Source: Gemmatimonadetes bacterium bin94 (GTDB taxonomy: Bacteria; Gemmatimonadota; Gemmatimonadetes; Longimicrobiales; Gaopeijiaceae). Taken from it: 64,000 nucleotides of DNA. The number at the start of each line of letters is the position of its first letter. The first letter of the stretch is position 1. Below the pieces are notes generated by a model, which was not told the origin of the DNA, did not search any database, and saw nothing but the letters and a program-made list of their open reading frames with translations. The position numbers and the translations under genes were made by a program. The stretch is taken from assembly GCA_002238865.1 (NCBI GenBank), contig MPNE01000002.1, positions 62,001 through 126,000 on the forward strand, in the 5' to 3' direction. Shown here one piece after another: positions 44,268 to 53,452 of the stretch.

Positions 44268-45056
44268 CTACCAGTCCTTCCTGGGCCGCCGGCCCCGCGC
44301 CTGGGCCGTCTTCCTGTTCACCTCTCCCGGATCCTCGGTAATCGCCTGAAGAAGACGTTCCGCCTGTTCGGGAGTCATCTGCAGCGGGACTTCGCCCGCC
44401 TGTCCCTCTCCCTCCTGGTCTTCCGGCTGCTGGTCGCCTTCCCCCTGCCCGTCCTGTGGTTCGGGCTGCTGGTCCCGGGCACCCTCGTCCCCGCCCTGGG
44501 GGGAGCCCTCCTGATCCTGCCCGTCCTGACCGCCCTGGGGCTGCTCACCCTCTTCGCCCTGGCCCTGACCATCCTGGTTCGGCTCACCCTGTTCCTGCCC
44601 GTCACCCCCCTCCCCGTCCCCCTGCTGTTCCTGTTCCTGGAGCTGCTGGAGCGCCAACTCCAGGTTGTGCTTCGCGTCCGTGTCACCGGGATCGAGGCGC
44701 AGCGCCTGTTTGTATGCCTCCACCGCCGCTCCCGGCTGCTGCTGGCGCACCATCGAGTTGCCCAGATTGTACCATGCCCGGGATTGCCACTGCGGGTCGC
44801 CCGCTTCCAGAGCTTCGACGTACGCTTCCATGGCGCGCTGGAACTCCTGGCTCTGATAGAGGGCGTTGCCCTCGTTGAAGCGCGCGAGCGGCAACCCGGG
44901 TGCCTTCTCGAGCGCTTCCAGATAGCGGGCGTGCGCCTCCTGGTAGCGGCCCTCGTCGTAGAGCCGGTTGCCGGCTTCGACCTCGCGACGCGCTTCCTGG
45001 CCGGACAGTGAGCCCACGGCGGCCAGCGGGAGCATGACGGCCCAGGCATGCCTCAT
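44268..45056 (-). CDS. BatC, TPR protein with low-complexity acidic tail
   Basis: 262 residues. Signal peptide ends near GSLSGQ; TPR repeats follow at about 25-135 (ARREVEAGNRLYDEGRYQEA, RAWYNLGNSMVRQQQPGAAV). Residues about 140-225 are almost only Gln, Gly, Glu and Asp, then a short conserved end MTPEQAERLLQAI and a basic C-terminus. The TPR-plus-tail layout matches BatC. The start overlaps the batB stop (ATGA). Probably a periplasmic partner of the VWA proteins. Sequence of the tail is repetitive at DNA level and may vary in length. Confidence 0.85.
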   Translation of the reverse strand: MRHAWAVMLPLAAVGSLSGQEARREVEAGNRLYDEGRYQEAHARYLEALEKAPGLPLARFNEGNALYQSQEFQRAMEAYVEALEAGDPQWQSRAWYNLGNSMVRQQQPGAAVEAYKQALRLDPGDTDAKHNLELALQQLQEQEQQGDGEGGDGQEQGEPNQDGQGQGEEGEQPQGGQDGQDQEGSPQGGDEGARDQQPEPQDGQGEGDQQPEDQEGEGQAGEVPLQMTPEQAERLLQAITEDPGEVNRKTAQARGRRPRKDW

Positions 45057-46081
45057 GCGACTTCCTCCGATCGGACGGCGGAACGCTTCTTCCGCCCCGG
45101 TACGATGAACTCGACGACCAGCAAGAGCAATGCCACCCCGAGGAAGAGCTGATACTGCTCCTCGAACTGAGTGACCTCCCTGGACTCCACCTCGCGGCCC
45201 CCCCGTTCGATTCGCTCCGCCAATCGGCCCAGCCCCCCCGCCCCCTGACCGACCCTGTGGTACTCTCCACCCGTCTGCAGGGCAATGTCCTGGAGCGCCG
45301 TTTCGTCGAGGCGCGTGGTGATCACATTGCCCTGATCGTCGCGCCGAAACCTGCCCCCGGCCCCACTTCCCCCCACCTCCGGCAGCGGCACGCCCTCCTC
45401 CGACCCCACGCCCACGGTGTGGATCGTGACCTCCGCCGCAGTCGCCGCCGCAAGCGCCTCGGCCAGGCCTCCCTCATGGTCCTCGCCATCGGTCACCACA
45501 ACGATGATCCGGTTCTCCGGCGGCGTCTCATCGAGCGCCTCGATGGCCACCTCCATCGCCCGGGCCAGGTCCGTGCCCTGGGCCGACATCAGCTCCGGAT
45601 CCATCGCATTCAGGAACATCATCGCTGCGCCGTAGTCCGCCGTGAGGGGGCTCTGCACGAAGGCGTCGCCCGCGAAGGCGACCAGCCCGATCCGGTCGCC
45701 GTCCAGCCTTTGGATGATGCGACCGACCTCGATCTTTGCCCGCTCCAGTCGATTGGGGGCCACGTCCTCGGCATACATCGAGCGGGAGACGTCCACAGCG
45801 ACCACTACGTCCTGTCCCTGTCGACGGACCGTCTCCACCCTGGTCCCGAACTGCGGACGCGCCAGCGCCAGCGCCAGCAGCGCGACCGCAGCCAGAACCA
45901 GCCCGGCCTTCCAGCGCGTGGCGGCCACGCTCACGGTGGACCTCAACCGACGCACCAGTTCGTGTTCCCCGAAACGGTCCAGGAGCGTCCGGCCCCTGCG
46001 TCCCGCGTACCAGAAAAGCAGGCCGAGCAGGGGAACCAGCGCGAGACCCCAGAGCGCGGTACCGGCACCGAATCGGAACAT
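45053..46081 (-). CDS. BatB, VWA-domain membrane protein
   Basis: 342 residues. Two N-terminal membrane segments (about 8-26 and 59-75), a VWA domain with MIDAS DxSxS at D97-S99-S101 (VAVDVSRSM), VTDGEDHEGG as a later metal loop, and a C-terminal membrane segment (QLFLGVALLLLVVEFIV). It starts one base into the batA stop (TGATG), and the ATG of batC overlaps its stop. VWA pairs BatA/BatB are thought to form membrane complexes with MoxR-type ATPases. Confidence 0.9.
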   Translation of the reverse strand: MFRFGAGTALWGLALVPLLGLLFWYAGRRGRTLLDRFGEHELVRRLRSTVSVAATRWKAGLVLAAVALLALALARPQFGTRVETVRRQGQDVVVAVDVSRSMYAEDVAPNRLERAKIEVGRIIQRLDGDRIGLVAFAGDAFVQSPLTADYGAAMMFLNAMDPELMSAQGTDLARAMEVAIEALDETPPENRIIVVVTDGEDHEGGLAEALAAATAAEVTIHTVGVGSEEGVPLPEVGGSGAGGRFRRDDQGNVITTRLDETALQDIALQTGGEYHRVGQGAGGLGRLAERIERGGREVESREVTQFEEQYQLFLGVALLLLVVEFIVPGRKKRSAVRSEEVA

Positions 46082-47073
46082 CAGGGCAACGTCCTCAACC
46101 AGGTCCGGCCCACAACCAACTCGGCCAGAAGAAAAAACATCCCCGCCAGAAGCGGGAGGTGGAAGCGCTCACCGTAGCGCGTGAAGTTCTCGACCTCCAT
46201 CTCGGTGGTCTCAAGCTGGTCTATCTCCTCGTAGATCGCCTCCAGGCTCTCGCGATCGGTCGCACGATAGTAGCGGCCTCCCGTCGTCTCGGCGGTGGCG
46301 CGCAGGGCGGGCTCGTCCACGTCGACGCGAGTCGTGACGTAGCGCCGACCCCCGAGTCGATCCGTCACCGGGACCCTGGCGACTCCGCGCGACCCCGCGC
46401 CGATCGTGTAGACCCGCACGCCCAGGGCTTGCGCGGCTTGTGCGGCGGTGACCGGATCGATTTCGCCCCTGTTGTTTCGCCCGTCGGTGAGCAGCACCAC
46501 CACCTTCGACGCCGCCTCACTCGCCTGCAGCCGCTTGACCGCCGTCGCCAGCCCCATCCCGACGGCCGTGCCGTCCTCGATCATCCCCACCTCGAGTTCC
46601 GCGATCAGCGACGTGACCACCGAGTGGTCAAGGGTCAATGGGGCCTGCGTGAATGCCTTTCCCGCGAAGATCACGAGGCCGACCCGGTCGTTGTCCCGGC
46701 CCGCGGCAAAGTCGGCGGCCACCGCCTTTGCGGCCTCGATCCGGTTCGGGGCCAGGTCCTCCGCCAACATCGAACTGGAGACGTCGAGCGCCAGCACGAT
46801 GTCGATACCCTCGGCGACCACGTTCTCGCCCGTCACGCCCGTCTGCGGACGAGCGAATGCGACGATGAGACAGACCAGCGCCAGCCACCGGAGCGCGGCG
46901 GGCACATGCTGCAGCCACCGTCCCTCGCCCCGGTCGGCACGGCCCAGTGCGGCTACGTCCGGATGAGTGAGCGACCCCCGCCGCCGCCTGCCCCGCGCCA
47001 CATGCCACCACGCCAGCAGCGGAACGGCCCCCAGCAGGAGCAGAAAGAGCGGGTCCTCGAAGCGGAAGATCAC
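46081..47073 (-). CDS. BatA, VWA-domain membrane protein
   Basis: 330 residues. N-terminal membrane segment (FLLLLGAVPLLAWW), a second at about 63-75, VWA domain with MIDAS D97-S99-S101 (ALDVSSSM), LLTDGRNNRGEID, and a C-terminal membrane helix. Close in layout to BatB, its paralogue next door. It overlaps the upstream gene by ATGA and the downstream batB by TGATG, so the three are co-translated. Confidence 0.9.
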   Translation of the reverse strand: MIFRFEDPLFLLLLGAVPLLAWWHVARGRRRRGSLTHPDVAALGRADRGEGRWLQHVPAALRWLALVCLIVAFARPQTGVTGENVVAEGIDIVLALDVSSSMLAEDLAPNRIEAAKAVAADFAAGRDNDRVGLVIFAGKAFTQAPLTLDHSVVTSLIAELEVGMIEDGTAVGMGLATAVKRLQASEAASKVVVLLTDGRNNRGEIDPVTAAQAAQALGVRVYTIGAGSRGVARVPVTDRLGGRRYVTTRVDVDEPALRATAETTGGRYYRATDRESLEAIYEEIDQLETTEMEVENFTRYGERFHLPLLAGMFFLLAELVVGRTWLRTLP

Positions 47074-48182
47074 GGCGCGGCCTCCCTGGCTGCATCCTCC
47101 GCGCCGTCAGGCTCACCCTTCGCGCCGCCATCGCCGGGCGCGTCATCGAGGCGCCCGCCACCGTCCCCGGGCGCGCCACCATCCCCGGACTCTGCACCAT
47201 CCCCGGACTCTCTGCCCGCCCCGGCCCCGCTCGTCATCTCCACCAGCGCCCGCGCCCGCACCATGAGCGCCCGCGATTCGTCCATCCCGGGGCGCAGCTT
47301 TGCGAACTTGACCAGATCGCACCGCTCCAGGAAGGTGCGGAACCGTTCCGAGATCTCCCAGCCCAGCGCGGCACGGCGCAGCCCCTCCACCACTTCGCGT
47401 GACGTGAGTTCCAGTGCCGGCACCTCGAGCTGCCCCTCCACGTAGCCGCGAACGATCTCCGAGATGCGGACATGGTATTCCTTCACCTGTCCCCGTTCCA
47501 GCAACGAAGACGCCTCGAGCGCATCGAGGGCTGCCAGCGCCAGGACCTGGAATGGCCTGGGCGGAAGCGCGGGCTCCGAGGGCGCGGATCCGGGGCGGGC
47601 GCGGTTCCGGCGGTGGAAGTAGACCGCTGCACCTCCCGCGGCCGCGGCCAGCACGAGCCAGAGGAGGAGCACCCACCAGCTCCGGGCGATCGACAGCGGT
47701 CCCTTGATGTCGCGAATGTCACCCGACTCGTCGAGACCGACACTCTCCACACCGATCCTGAACGGGTCCGTAAGCAGGGTATGCAACGTGCCGTCGGGCG
47801 CCGTGACCGCAACGGCGATCGACGGGATATCGAGTTCGCCCAGTTCGAAGCTGGTGACGGTCAGGGCAACCGATGTCCGCATCCCTTCGCCCGCCGGCGA
47901 GGCTGCCGGTGCGGCACGGTCGTAGCGAAGCACCTCGAACGGGGAGATGTCGAGCGAATCCGGCCACGCGACCGTCCACCCCTCCGGGTGATCGACGGCA
48001 AAACGCACCAGGACCGGATCGCCTACGTGCATCGCCGTCGTGCCCACGTCCATGTCGATCCGCACATCCTGGGCCACCACGGCATTGCTCCGGTGGAATC
48101 CCGGAGCGAGCGCGGACAGCCCGACGCCGACTATTCCCACATATAGTGGGACACGGTCACGCACGCAACGACACCCCATCAT
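47070..48182 (-). CDS. BatD-like membrane protein with disordered acidic tail
   Basis: 370 residues. N-terminal signal (about 1-37), an Ig-like periplasmic domain (MDVGTTAMHVGDPVLVRFAV), one membrane segment (about 172-195, WWVLLLWLVLAAAAGGAAV), a cytoplasmic helical domain (YHVRISEIVRGYVEGQLE), and from about 320 a Gly/Asp-rich low-complexity tail. In Bacteroides-type bat operons a similar membrane protein sits between the DUF58 gene and batA. Both ends overlap neighbours by ATGA. The family is not firmly recognised. Confidence 0.75.
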   Translation of the reverse strand: MMGCRCVRDRVPLYVGIVGVGLSALAPGFHRSNAVVAQDVRIDMDVGTTAMHVGDPVLVRFAVDHPEGWTVAWPDSLDISPFEVLRYDRAAPAASPAGEGMRTSVALTVTSFELGELDIPSIAVAVTAPDGTLHTLLTDPFRIGVESVGLDESGDIRDIKGPLSIARSWWVLLLWLVLAAAAGGAAVYFHRRNRARPGSAPSEPALPPRPFQVLALAALDALEASSLLERGQVKEYHVRISEIVRGYVEGQLEVPALELTSREVVEGLRRAALGWEISERFRTFLERCDLVKFAKLRPGMDESRALMVRARALVEMTSGAGAGRESGDGAESGDGGAPGDGGGRLDDAPGDGGAKGEPDGAEDAAREAAP

Positions 48183-49057
48183 CGCACTCTCCGCGCCCGC
48201 TGCTCGAAGAAAAGCCGCAACGCCCGGTCGTAGGGAACCCCCGTGGTCACGTCGATGGAGTCGACCCTGCTCCGCCGGAAAAGCGCATCGGACCGTTCAC
48301 GGGCATGGGCGCGGATTTCCCGGAACCGATCCCGGAACTCCCGCCCGGACGTGTTGACCACGATCCTCCTCCCGGTCTCGGAATCCTCGAACTCGACGAA
48401 TCCCATCGACGGGATGTCCTCCTCGCGCTGGTCGCCCACCCGCACGGCAACCAGGTCATGCCGGCGGGCGGCCACCGACAGAGCACGGTCGAACCCGTCC
48501 GCCAGAAAGTCCGAAACGAGGAACACGACCGCCCGCCGCCGCGTCACCCGCGCCAGGTACTCCAGTGCGCCGGCGATATCGGTCCCCGTGCCCGCCGACG
48601 GATGATACAGCAACTCACGCACCACCCGGAGGGCATGGCGCCTTCCCTTGCGCGGAGGCACGAAACATTCCATGCGATCGGAGAAGAGGATCAGACCGAC
48701 CTTGTCATTGTTCTTGATGGCGCTGAACGCCAACACCCCGCACAGCTCGGCTGCCAGCTCCGACTTCATGCGGTCCCGTGTGCCGTAGTGCGACGAGGCG
48801 CTGACATCCACAACCATCATCACGGTCAGCTCGCGTTCCTCCTCGAAGACCTTGACATGGGGCGACCCGGTCCGCGCTGTGACGTTCCAGTCGATGCCAC
48901 GGATGTCGTCACCGTATCGATACTCCCGCACCTCTGCAAAGCTCATGCCCCGTCCCTTGAAGACGGAGTGGTACTCGCCCGAGAACACATCGTTCACGAG
49001 CCCGCGCGTCGTGATCTCGATCCGCCGCACCTGTTTGAGAATCTCGCGGGGAATCAT
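48179..49057 (-). CDS. DUF58 (VWA-like) protein
   Basis: 292 residues. The DUF58 signature REYRYGDDIRGIDWNVTART is followed by KVFEEERELTVMMVVDVSAS, a MIDAS-like DxSxS. VFLVSDFL lies in the C-terminal half. DUF58 proteins accompany MoxR ATPases in nearly all bat-type operons and are predicted to bind them or their target. The stop overlaps the next gene (ATGA). It starts 43 bases after the moxR stop. Confidence 0.92.
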   Translation of the reverse strand: MIPREILKQVRRIEITTRGLVNDVFSGEYHSVFKGRGMSFAEVREYRYGDDIRGIDWNVTARTGSPHVKVFEEERELTVMMVVDVSASSHYGTRDRMKSELAAELCGVLAFSAIKNNDKVGLILFSDRMECFVPPRKGRRHALRVVRELLYHPSAGTGTDIAGALEYLARVTRRRAVVFLVSDFLADGFDRALSVAARRHDLVAVRVGDQREEDIPSMGFVEFEDSETGRRIVVNTSGREFRDRFREIRAHARERSDALFRRSRVDSIDVTTGVPYDRALRLFFEQRARRVR

Positions 49058-49100
49058 CGCCGTACCACTCTCGTCTCCTTCACCGCCGGACCGCCGTCTC

Positions 49101-50090
49101 CTAAGGGACCTCGACCGTGTCCAGCACGCGCGTCACCACATCTTCCGTGGTCATCTCCTCCGCTTCGGCCTCATACGTGAGAATGACGCGGTGCCGCATC
49201 ACGTCCATGGCCACGGAGCGCACATCTTCCGGCGTCACGTAGCCGCGGTGCCGCAGGAACGCGTGAGCCCTGGAAGTCCTGGCCAGACAGATGGTGGCGC
49301 GCGGCGAGCCGCCGAACGCGATCAGCGGTTCCAGCTCACTCAGACCAAATTGCCCGGGCTCGCGCGTGGCGAACACAAGGTCGACGATATAGCGCTCGAC
49401 CTGGCTGTCCATATAGATGATTTCCGCCGCCTTCCGCGCCTCCAGGATCTCCTCGGGAGTCACAACCGGCTCGGCCCTGGGCTCCGGTCCGGTGCTCATG
49501 CGGCGCATGATCTCCAGCTCTTCGTCCCTGTCCGGATACCCCACCGACAACTTGAGCATGAAGCGGTCCACCTGCGCCTCGGGCAGCGGGTAGGTCCCCT
49601 CCTGGTCGATGGGATTCTGGGTTGCCAGCACAAGAAACGGGGACGGAAGGCCGAAGGTCTCTTCGCCGATCGTGACCGTGTGTTCCTGCATCGCTTCCAG
49701 TAGCGCCGACTGGACCTTCGCGGGGGACCGGTTGATCTCGTCGGCCAGGATGACGTTCGCGAAGATCGGCCCCTTCCTGGTCTTGAACTCGGTCTCCCTG
49801 GGGTCGTAGATCAGCGTGCCCACCAGGTCGGCCGGGAGCAGGTCCGGCGTGAACTGTATCCGCTGAAACGATGTTCGGATCGCGTCGGCCAGCGTCCGCA
49901 CGGTGAGGGTCTTCGCGAGCCCCGGCACCCCCTCCATGAGGACGTGCCCGTCTGAAAGGAGGCCGATCAGCAAGCGCTCGACCATCGTCTTCTGGCCCAC
50001 GATCACGCGTCCCACCTCGTCGAGGAGCCGGTCCACGAAGCCGCTCGTCTCGCGGATCCTGTCCTGAATTACTTCGATGTCTCGGTTCAT
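49101..50090 (-). CDS. MoxR-family AAA+ ATPase
   Basis: 329 residues from ATG 50090. Walker A GVPGLAKT at 54-61, Walker B VILADEINRSPAKVQSALLEAMQE, sensor 1 LATQNPIDQEGTYPLPEAQ, and a helical lid. MoxR ATPases act with VWA proteins as chaperones that insert metals or activate target enzymes. It heads the bat operon. A longer frame exists upstream, but the family N-terminus begins at about MNRD. The upstream region carries a short array of inverted repeats. Confidence 0.93.
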   Translation of the reverse strand: MNRDIEVIQDRIRETSGFVDRLLDEVGRVIVGQKTMVERLLIGLLSDGHVLMEGVPGLAKTLTVRTLADAIRTSFQRIQFTPDLLPADLVGTLIYDPRETEFKTRKGPIFANVILADEINRSPAKVQSALLEAMQEHTVTIGEETFGLPSPFLVLATQNPIDQEGTYPLPEAQVDRFMLKLSVGYPDRDEELEIMRRMSTGPEPRAEPVVTPEEILEARKAAEIIYMDSQVERYIVDLVFATREPGQFGLSELEPLIAFGGSPRATICLARTSRAHAFLRHRGYVTPEDVRSVAMDVMRHRVILTYEAEAEEMTTEDVVTRVLDTVEVP

Positions 50091-50119
50091 GCCAACTTGT
50101 TGTAACTGGTTATTGGGGG

Positions 50120-50160
50120 GGAATGCGATTCCGGATGAGGAATACGCTTCCGGTGAGGAA
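50120..50160. promoter_or_regulatory. Inverted-repeat array upstream of moxR
   Basis: GGAAT (50120), ATTCC (50128), GGAAT (50139), TTCC (50148), GGAA (50157): five alternating half-sites spaced 8 to 11 bases apart, 30-70 bases before the moxR ATG. The last two also form a near direct repeat of the middle pair. It could bind an oligomeric regulator or form alternative hairpins in the leader. Confidence 0.45.
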
Positions 50161-50324
50161 CGCCGCGGGGCCCCGAGGCTCCACGATTTCCTGTCCAGGA
50201 CAATCTTAATCGATGAACGGCGGTGGGGAACGGTTGCCGGGTGCGGCGCGGTCGGCAAGAGAGTCGAGATTCCAGGTCGCCCGTGGGCACCTTGGCGGCG
50301 GACCGGCCCGGCGGGCTTGGCGAA

Positions 50325-51458
50325 TCACCCCTGTGAGGCCTTCCAGGCCGTGAGGATTCGCGCCTCCAACTCCATCTGGACCTCCATCGAGGCGGGCCCG
50401 AATCCCAGGTCCCCACCCCTCAACCCCGCCACCATCGCATCCCGGCGCTCACGCGGCAGCGATTTCCACCATTGCAGCGTGTCGAGGGCCGTCTCGGCAA
50501 GCGGCCGCGACGTGAGCCCGGCTGCGAAAGCACGGTCGGCGCGGAAACGGGTCGCGCCGGCAAACGGGCCCTCCTGGTTCGACCAGGGCGGCAGCGAGAA
50601 CTCGGGGACGCCCTGCTCGGCCAGGAACGATCCCGGCACCCATGTGAAGCGCACCGGCGTCGCCGTGATCGCACGGATGCCGTACAGCAACTCGGCCATG
50701 CGCAGCCCCCCGAGCGGCGCCACCGCGTTGTAGGTGCCGCTCACCCGGTCCTCGCAGAGCCGAATCGACCACGCGGCCAGGTCGCGCGCATCAATGTACT
50801 GCACCGGGTCGTCGGGCGCGCCGAACGCCATCACTTCCCCGCCCAGGTCGACGCGCACGGGGTAGTAGGTGAAGCGGTCGGTCGTGTCACCCGGGCCCAC
50901 GATCAGCCCCGGCCGCGTGATCACGCAACGATCGCCATACGCCTCGCGCACCGCGTCCTCGCACAGCGACTTGAGGTGGCCGTAGAATCTGCCCACTTCC
51001 TCCGATTCGGGCTCGGGGAGCACCACGGTCGGGTGGTCCTCGGTTGTGCCGTCCACCGGCCAGGCGGGTTCTCCCGGGGCCGACTTCATCCCCCCGTCGG
51101 CATCGTACCAGCTGGCGTATACTCCGGCTGTCGACGTGAAGAGGTAGTGATCCGAGGCGTCCTTGAGCAGTTGTGCCGAGTCACGCACGTGGCGGGGAAC
51201 GTAGCCCGAATTGTCCAGCACCACGTCCCAGGTCCTGCCCTCCAGGGCCCCCAACTGCCCGTCCCGGTCACCGACGAGCTTCTCGACCTCCGGGAAGAGG
51301 TGCGTATTGGTGCGCCCGCGGTTGAAGATGGTGACGGCGTGACCACGCTCGAGCGCGTAACGAACCATGTGCGGCCCGATGAACCCGGTGCCCCCCAGGA
51401 TCAGAATGCGGAGAGGTTGTGGAGCCGCCTTGTGCTCGCCCGGTCCGACGCGATCCAC
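50325..51458 (-). CDS. NAD-dependent epimerase/dehydratase family protein
   Basis: 377 residues from GTG 51458, 5 bases after the amidohydrolase stop. Rossmann loop ILILGGTGFIG near 18-28. FNRGRT after the second strand favours NADP(H) or a related cofactor mode. FTSTAGVYASW supplies the serine/threonine, and YGHLKSLCE holds the YxxxK pair. It is an atypical (isoflavone-reductase-like / RNA-binding-like) extended SDR. Substrate unknown. Likely co-transcribed with the amidohydrolase. Confidence 0.85.
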   Translation of the reverse strand: MDRVGPGEHKAAPQPLRILILGGTGFIGPHMVRYALERGHAVTIFNRGRTNTHLFPEVEKLVGDRDGQLGALEGRTWDVVLDNSGYVPRHVRDSAQLLKDASDHYLFTSTAGVYASWYDADGGMKSAPGEPAWPVDGTTEDHPTVVLPEPESEEVGRFYGHLKSLCEDAVREAYGDRCVITRPGLIVGPGDTTDRFTYYPVRVDLGGEVMAFGAPDDPVQYIDARDLAAWSIRLCEDRVSGTYNAVAPLGGLRMAELLYGIRAITATPVRFTWVPGSFLAEQGVPEFSLPPWSNQEGPFAGATRFRADRAFAAGLTSRPLAETALDTLQWWKSLPRERRDAMVAGLRGGDLGFGPASMEVQMELEARILTAWKASQG

Positions 51459-51463
51459 TTTGC

Positions 51464-52864
51464 CTAGTTCCAGCTGCGGAGCGACTTGCGATCGATGACC
51501 GAACCGCGCTGGATCACGGCGTATATCCGCTTCGTATTCACAATGGACTCGACGGGCGAGGCGTCAAGCACCAGCAATGTGCCCTCGTCCCCCGGCTCGA
51601 CTCCCCATCGCCGGCCGAGGAAGCGTGCCGCGTCCGTGGTCGCACTGCGCAACGCCGCCCAGGCCGACAGCCCCGCTTCGCCGAGCAGCTCCAGCTCCCG
51701 GTGCACCGAGTATCCCTGAAAGACCCCGAAGTTGCCCCCGTCCGTTCCCGTCAGCATCGGCACTCCGGCGGCGGCAAGCTCTCGTACCGCCTCCCGGTTG
51801 GGCTCCACCAAAGTGCGCTGCCAGGCCAGCCACCCCTCGAGCTGCGGGTTGATGGTGCCCCGGTAGGCGTCGAGCAGCACCCCCGGTACGGTTTCCACGA
51901 GGAGTGGATCGTCCAGGAGCACGGGGTCGTCCAGCATGCGCGCGAATTCGCTCTGTACCGCGAGGGTGGGGATGTGGAAGGTCCCGGCCCGAACGAGAAA
52001 GTCGGCCAGGTCCGCCGGCAGCGGGTCCGGGCCCGGCGTGTGCGTGATCGCGTCCGCTCCGGCCTCCGCGGCCTCGCGCACATCCTGCCACGTGCCCACA
52101 TGGACGACCGTCCTGAAGCCGTGTTCCCGGGCCGTTTCCAGCACGGCCGTCAGTGTGGCCAGGTCGACCGTGGGGAACGATCTGCCGCCGTAGCTCTGGT
52201 GGTCGTACACGATCTTCACCACGTCGGGGCCGGAGCCGGCCAGGTCGTTGACCTCTCGACGGGCCTCCTCGGGCGTGTTCACGATGCGCGTTGGAATCCC
52301 GTACTCGGAGCAGTGTCCGTCCGTCGCCGTAAAACAGGGCCCGGCCGCGAAAAGCACCGCCCCCTGCCCGCCGTCGTCGCGCTGCCGGTTCCGGAAGCCC
52401 AGGATCATCTCCTCCGGGCTGAAGAGGTCGAGGACAAATGCCACGCCGTTGTAGAGGGCGGCGTTGGCGGTCCCCTGGGGGCCGAGCAGCTGGGGCATTC
52501 CCGCTGGCGAGTTGTTGCCGAAGGAATGGGTATGCAGATCCGCCAGCGCCGGGATCACGAACCTGCCACCGACGTCGTGGATCTCCCCGGTGAAGCCCGG
52601 CGGGACCCCATCGGTGACGCCTGTAACGCGTCCCCCCTCGATCAGGAGGACGCCCCGCTGGGTGGATTCGTCGGCCGGGTTGAGTACAACCGCGTTGGCA
52701 AGCGCAAGTTCCTGGGCTGTTGCGGGCGTCGTCACCAACAACAGCGAGCTGGCAAGAGCCACCGTGGCGCACGTGACAGCCCTGCTTCGGAGTCGACCGC
52801 CCGCTACGTGACCGCGGGGGTATTCAACACGATCATGCCGGCATGCCACCCAGCCAATGGTCAT
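51464..52864 (-). CDS. Secreted amidohydrolase-family protein
   Basis: 466 residues from ATG 52864, which overlaps the upstream gene's stop as ATGA; an internal signal peptide (ALASSLLLVTTPATAQ) begins about 40 residues in. Metal motifs are LADLHTHSFGN (HxH), KIVYDH, VVHVGTWQDVREAAEAGADAITH and TGTDGGNFG. It belongs to the amidohydrolase group with imidazolonepropionase/prolidase-like members, many of which are secreted in this type of organism. The long stretch before the signal peptide is odd and the true start could be later. Function is probably hydrolysis of a cyclic amide or dipeptide. Confidence 0.85.
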   Translation of the reverse strand: MTIGWVACRHDRVEYPRGHVAGGRLRSRAVTCATVALASSLLLVTTPATAQELALANAVVLNPADESTQRGVLLIEGGRVTGVTDGVPPGFTGEIHDVGGRFVIPALADLHTHSFGNNSPAGMPQLLGPQGTANAALYNGVAFVLDLFSPEEMILGFRNRQRDDGGQGAVLFAAGPCFTATDGHCSEYGIPTRIVNTPEEARREVNDLAGSGPDVVKIVYDHQSYGGRSFPTVDLATLTAVLETAREHGFRTVVHVGTWQDVREAAEAGADAITHTPGPDPLPADLADFLVRAGTFHIPTLAVQSEFARMLDDPVLLDDPLLVETVPGVLLDAYRGTINPQLEGWLAWQRTLVEPNREAVRELAAAGVPMLTGTDGGNFGVFQGYSVHRELELLGEAGLSAWAALRSATTDAARFLGRRWGVEPGDEGTLLVLDASPVESIVNTKRIYAVIQRGSVIDRKSLRSWN

Positions 52865-53346
52865 GGCGGTGGCGGTTGGCAAATGTCCCGCTCCCCGTCG
52901 CCGGTCAGCGGAGTTGAAAGGCCAACCCACATGAAAAGTGTGGTGTCCCTTGGTTCGCTCCACTCGACGCTTACATCCAGCTTGGCCTGAAACCCGGCCT
53001 GGTAGTCGAATCTCGTCGGCTCGCCGGGGCCTGTGGTGAGGTTCAGCTCCTTGCCGCTCACCGTGTCCTTCGCGCGCAGCGTCCACGACCCGGAATGTCC
53101 ATCCCACACCTGCACGCACCCTTCGACCGCCAGTCCGGCGACGGGGAATGCCGGGCTCACATACGAAGCCCGTCCACTCTCGACCGGCAGCCGAATCCAG
53201 CTCCCGCCGTTTCCGACGGCCCGAAGAAGCGCGCTGACCTGGGCCTGAGCCGGCACGGGCGACGACATGACGGCAACCAGCAGCACCGCGACGCATCCGG
53301 CGGACAGGAGGCCGCAGCCCCGTTGTGGAGTGATTCCCTGTCGCAA
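52861..53346 (-). CDS. Small secreted protein of unknown function
   Basis: About 161 residues if started at TTG 53346, giving a signal peptide LSAGCVAVLLVAVMSSPVPAQAQ; a GTG start at 53427 would add 27 residues. The rest is beta-rich (SWIRLPVESGRASYVSPAFP, FDYQAGFQAKLDVSVEW) with two cysteines and a Pro-rich end (CQPPPP). No family recognised. The stop overlaps the amidohydrolase start by ATGA, which is the main reason to accept it as a gene. Start uncertain. Confidence 0.6.
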   Translation of the reverse strand: MRQGITPQRGCGLLSAGCVAVLLVAVMSSPVPAQAQVSALLRAVGNGGSWIRLPVESGRASYVSPAFPVAGLAVEGCVQVWDGHSGSWTLRAKDTVSGKELNLTTGPGEPTRFDYQAGFQAKLDVSVEWSEPRDTTLFMWVGLSTPLTGDGERDICQPPPP

Positions 53347-53452
53347 TGGCTTTGCCCCGACCCGGTGACGTTCAGAATGAATGGTTCCCGAACAAGTTAG
53401 CGCGACCTGCGCGGTTCCCGGAAGCACCAGCCCGCGAAGAGTTCCGTAACGG

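Noticed and set aside
41562-45011. Two large plus-strand frames (about 581 and 561 residues) opposite the bat genes
   Set aside because: Mirror images of BatD-BatE, BatC and BatB coding; no recognisable fold.
45736-47445. 569-residue plus-strand frame opposite batA and batB
   Set aside because: Composition (Arg, Pro, His) typical of the complement of G+C-rich genes; the batA/batB frames have clear motifs.
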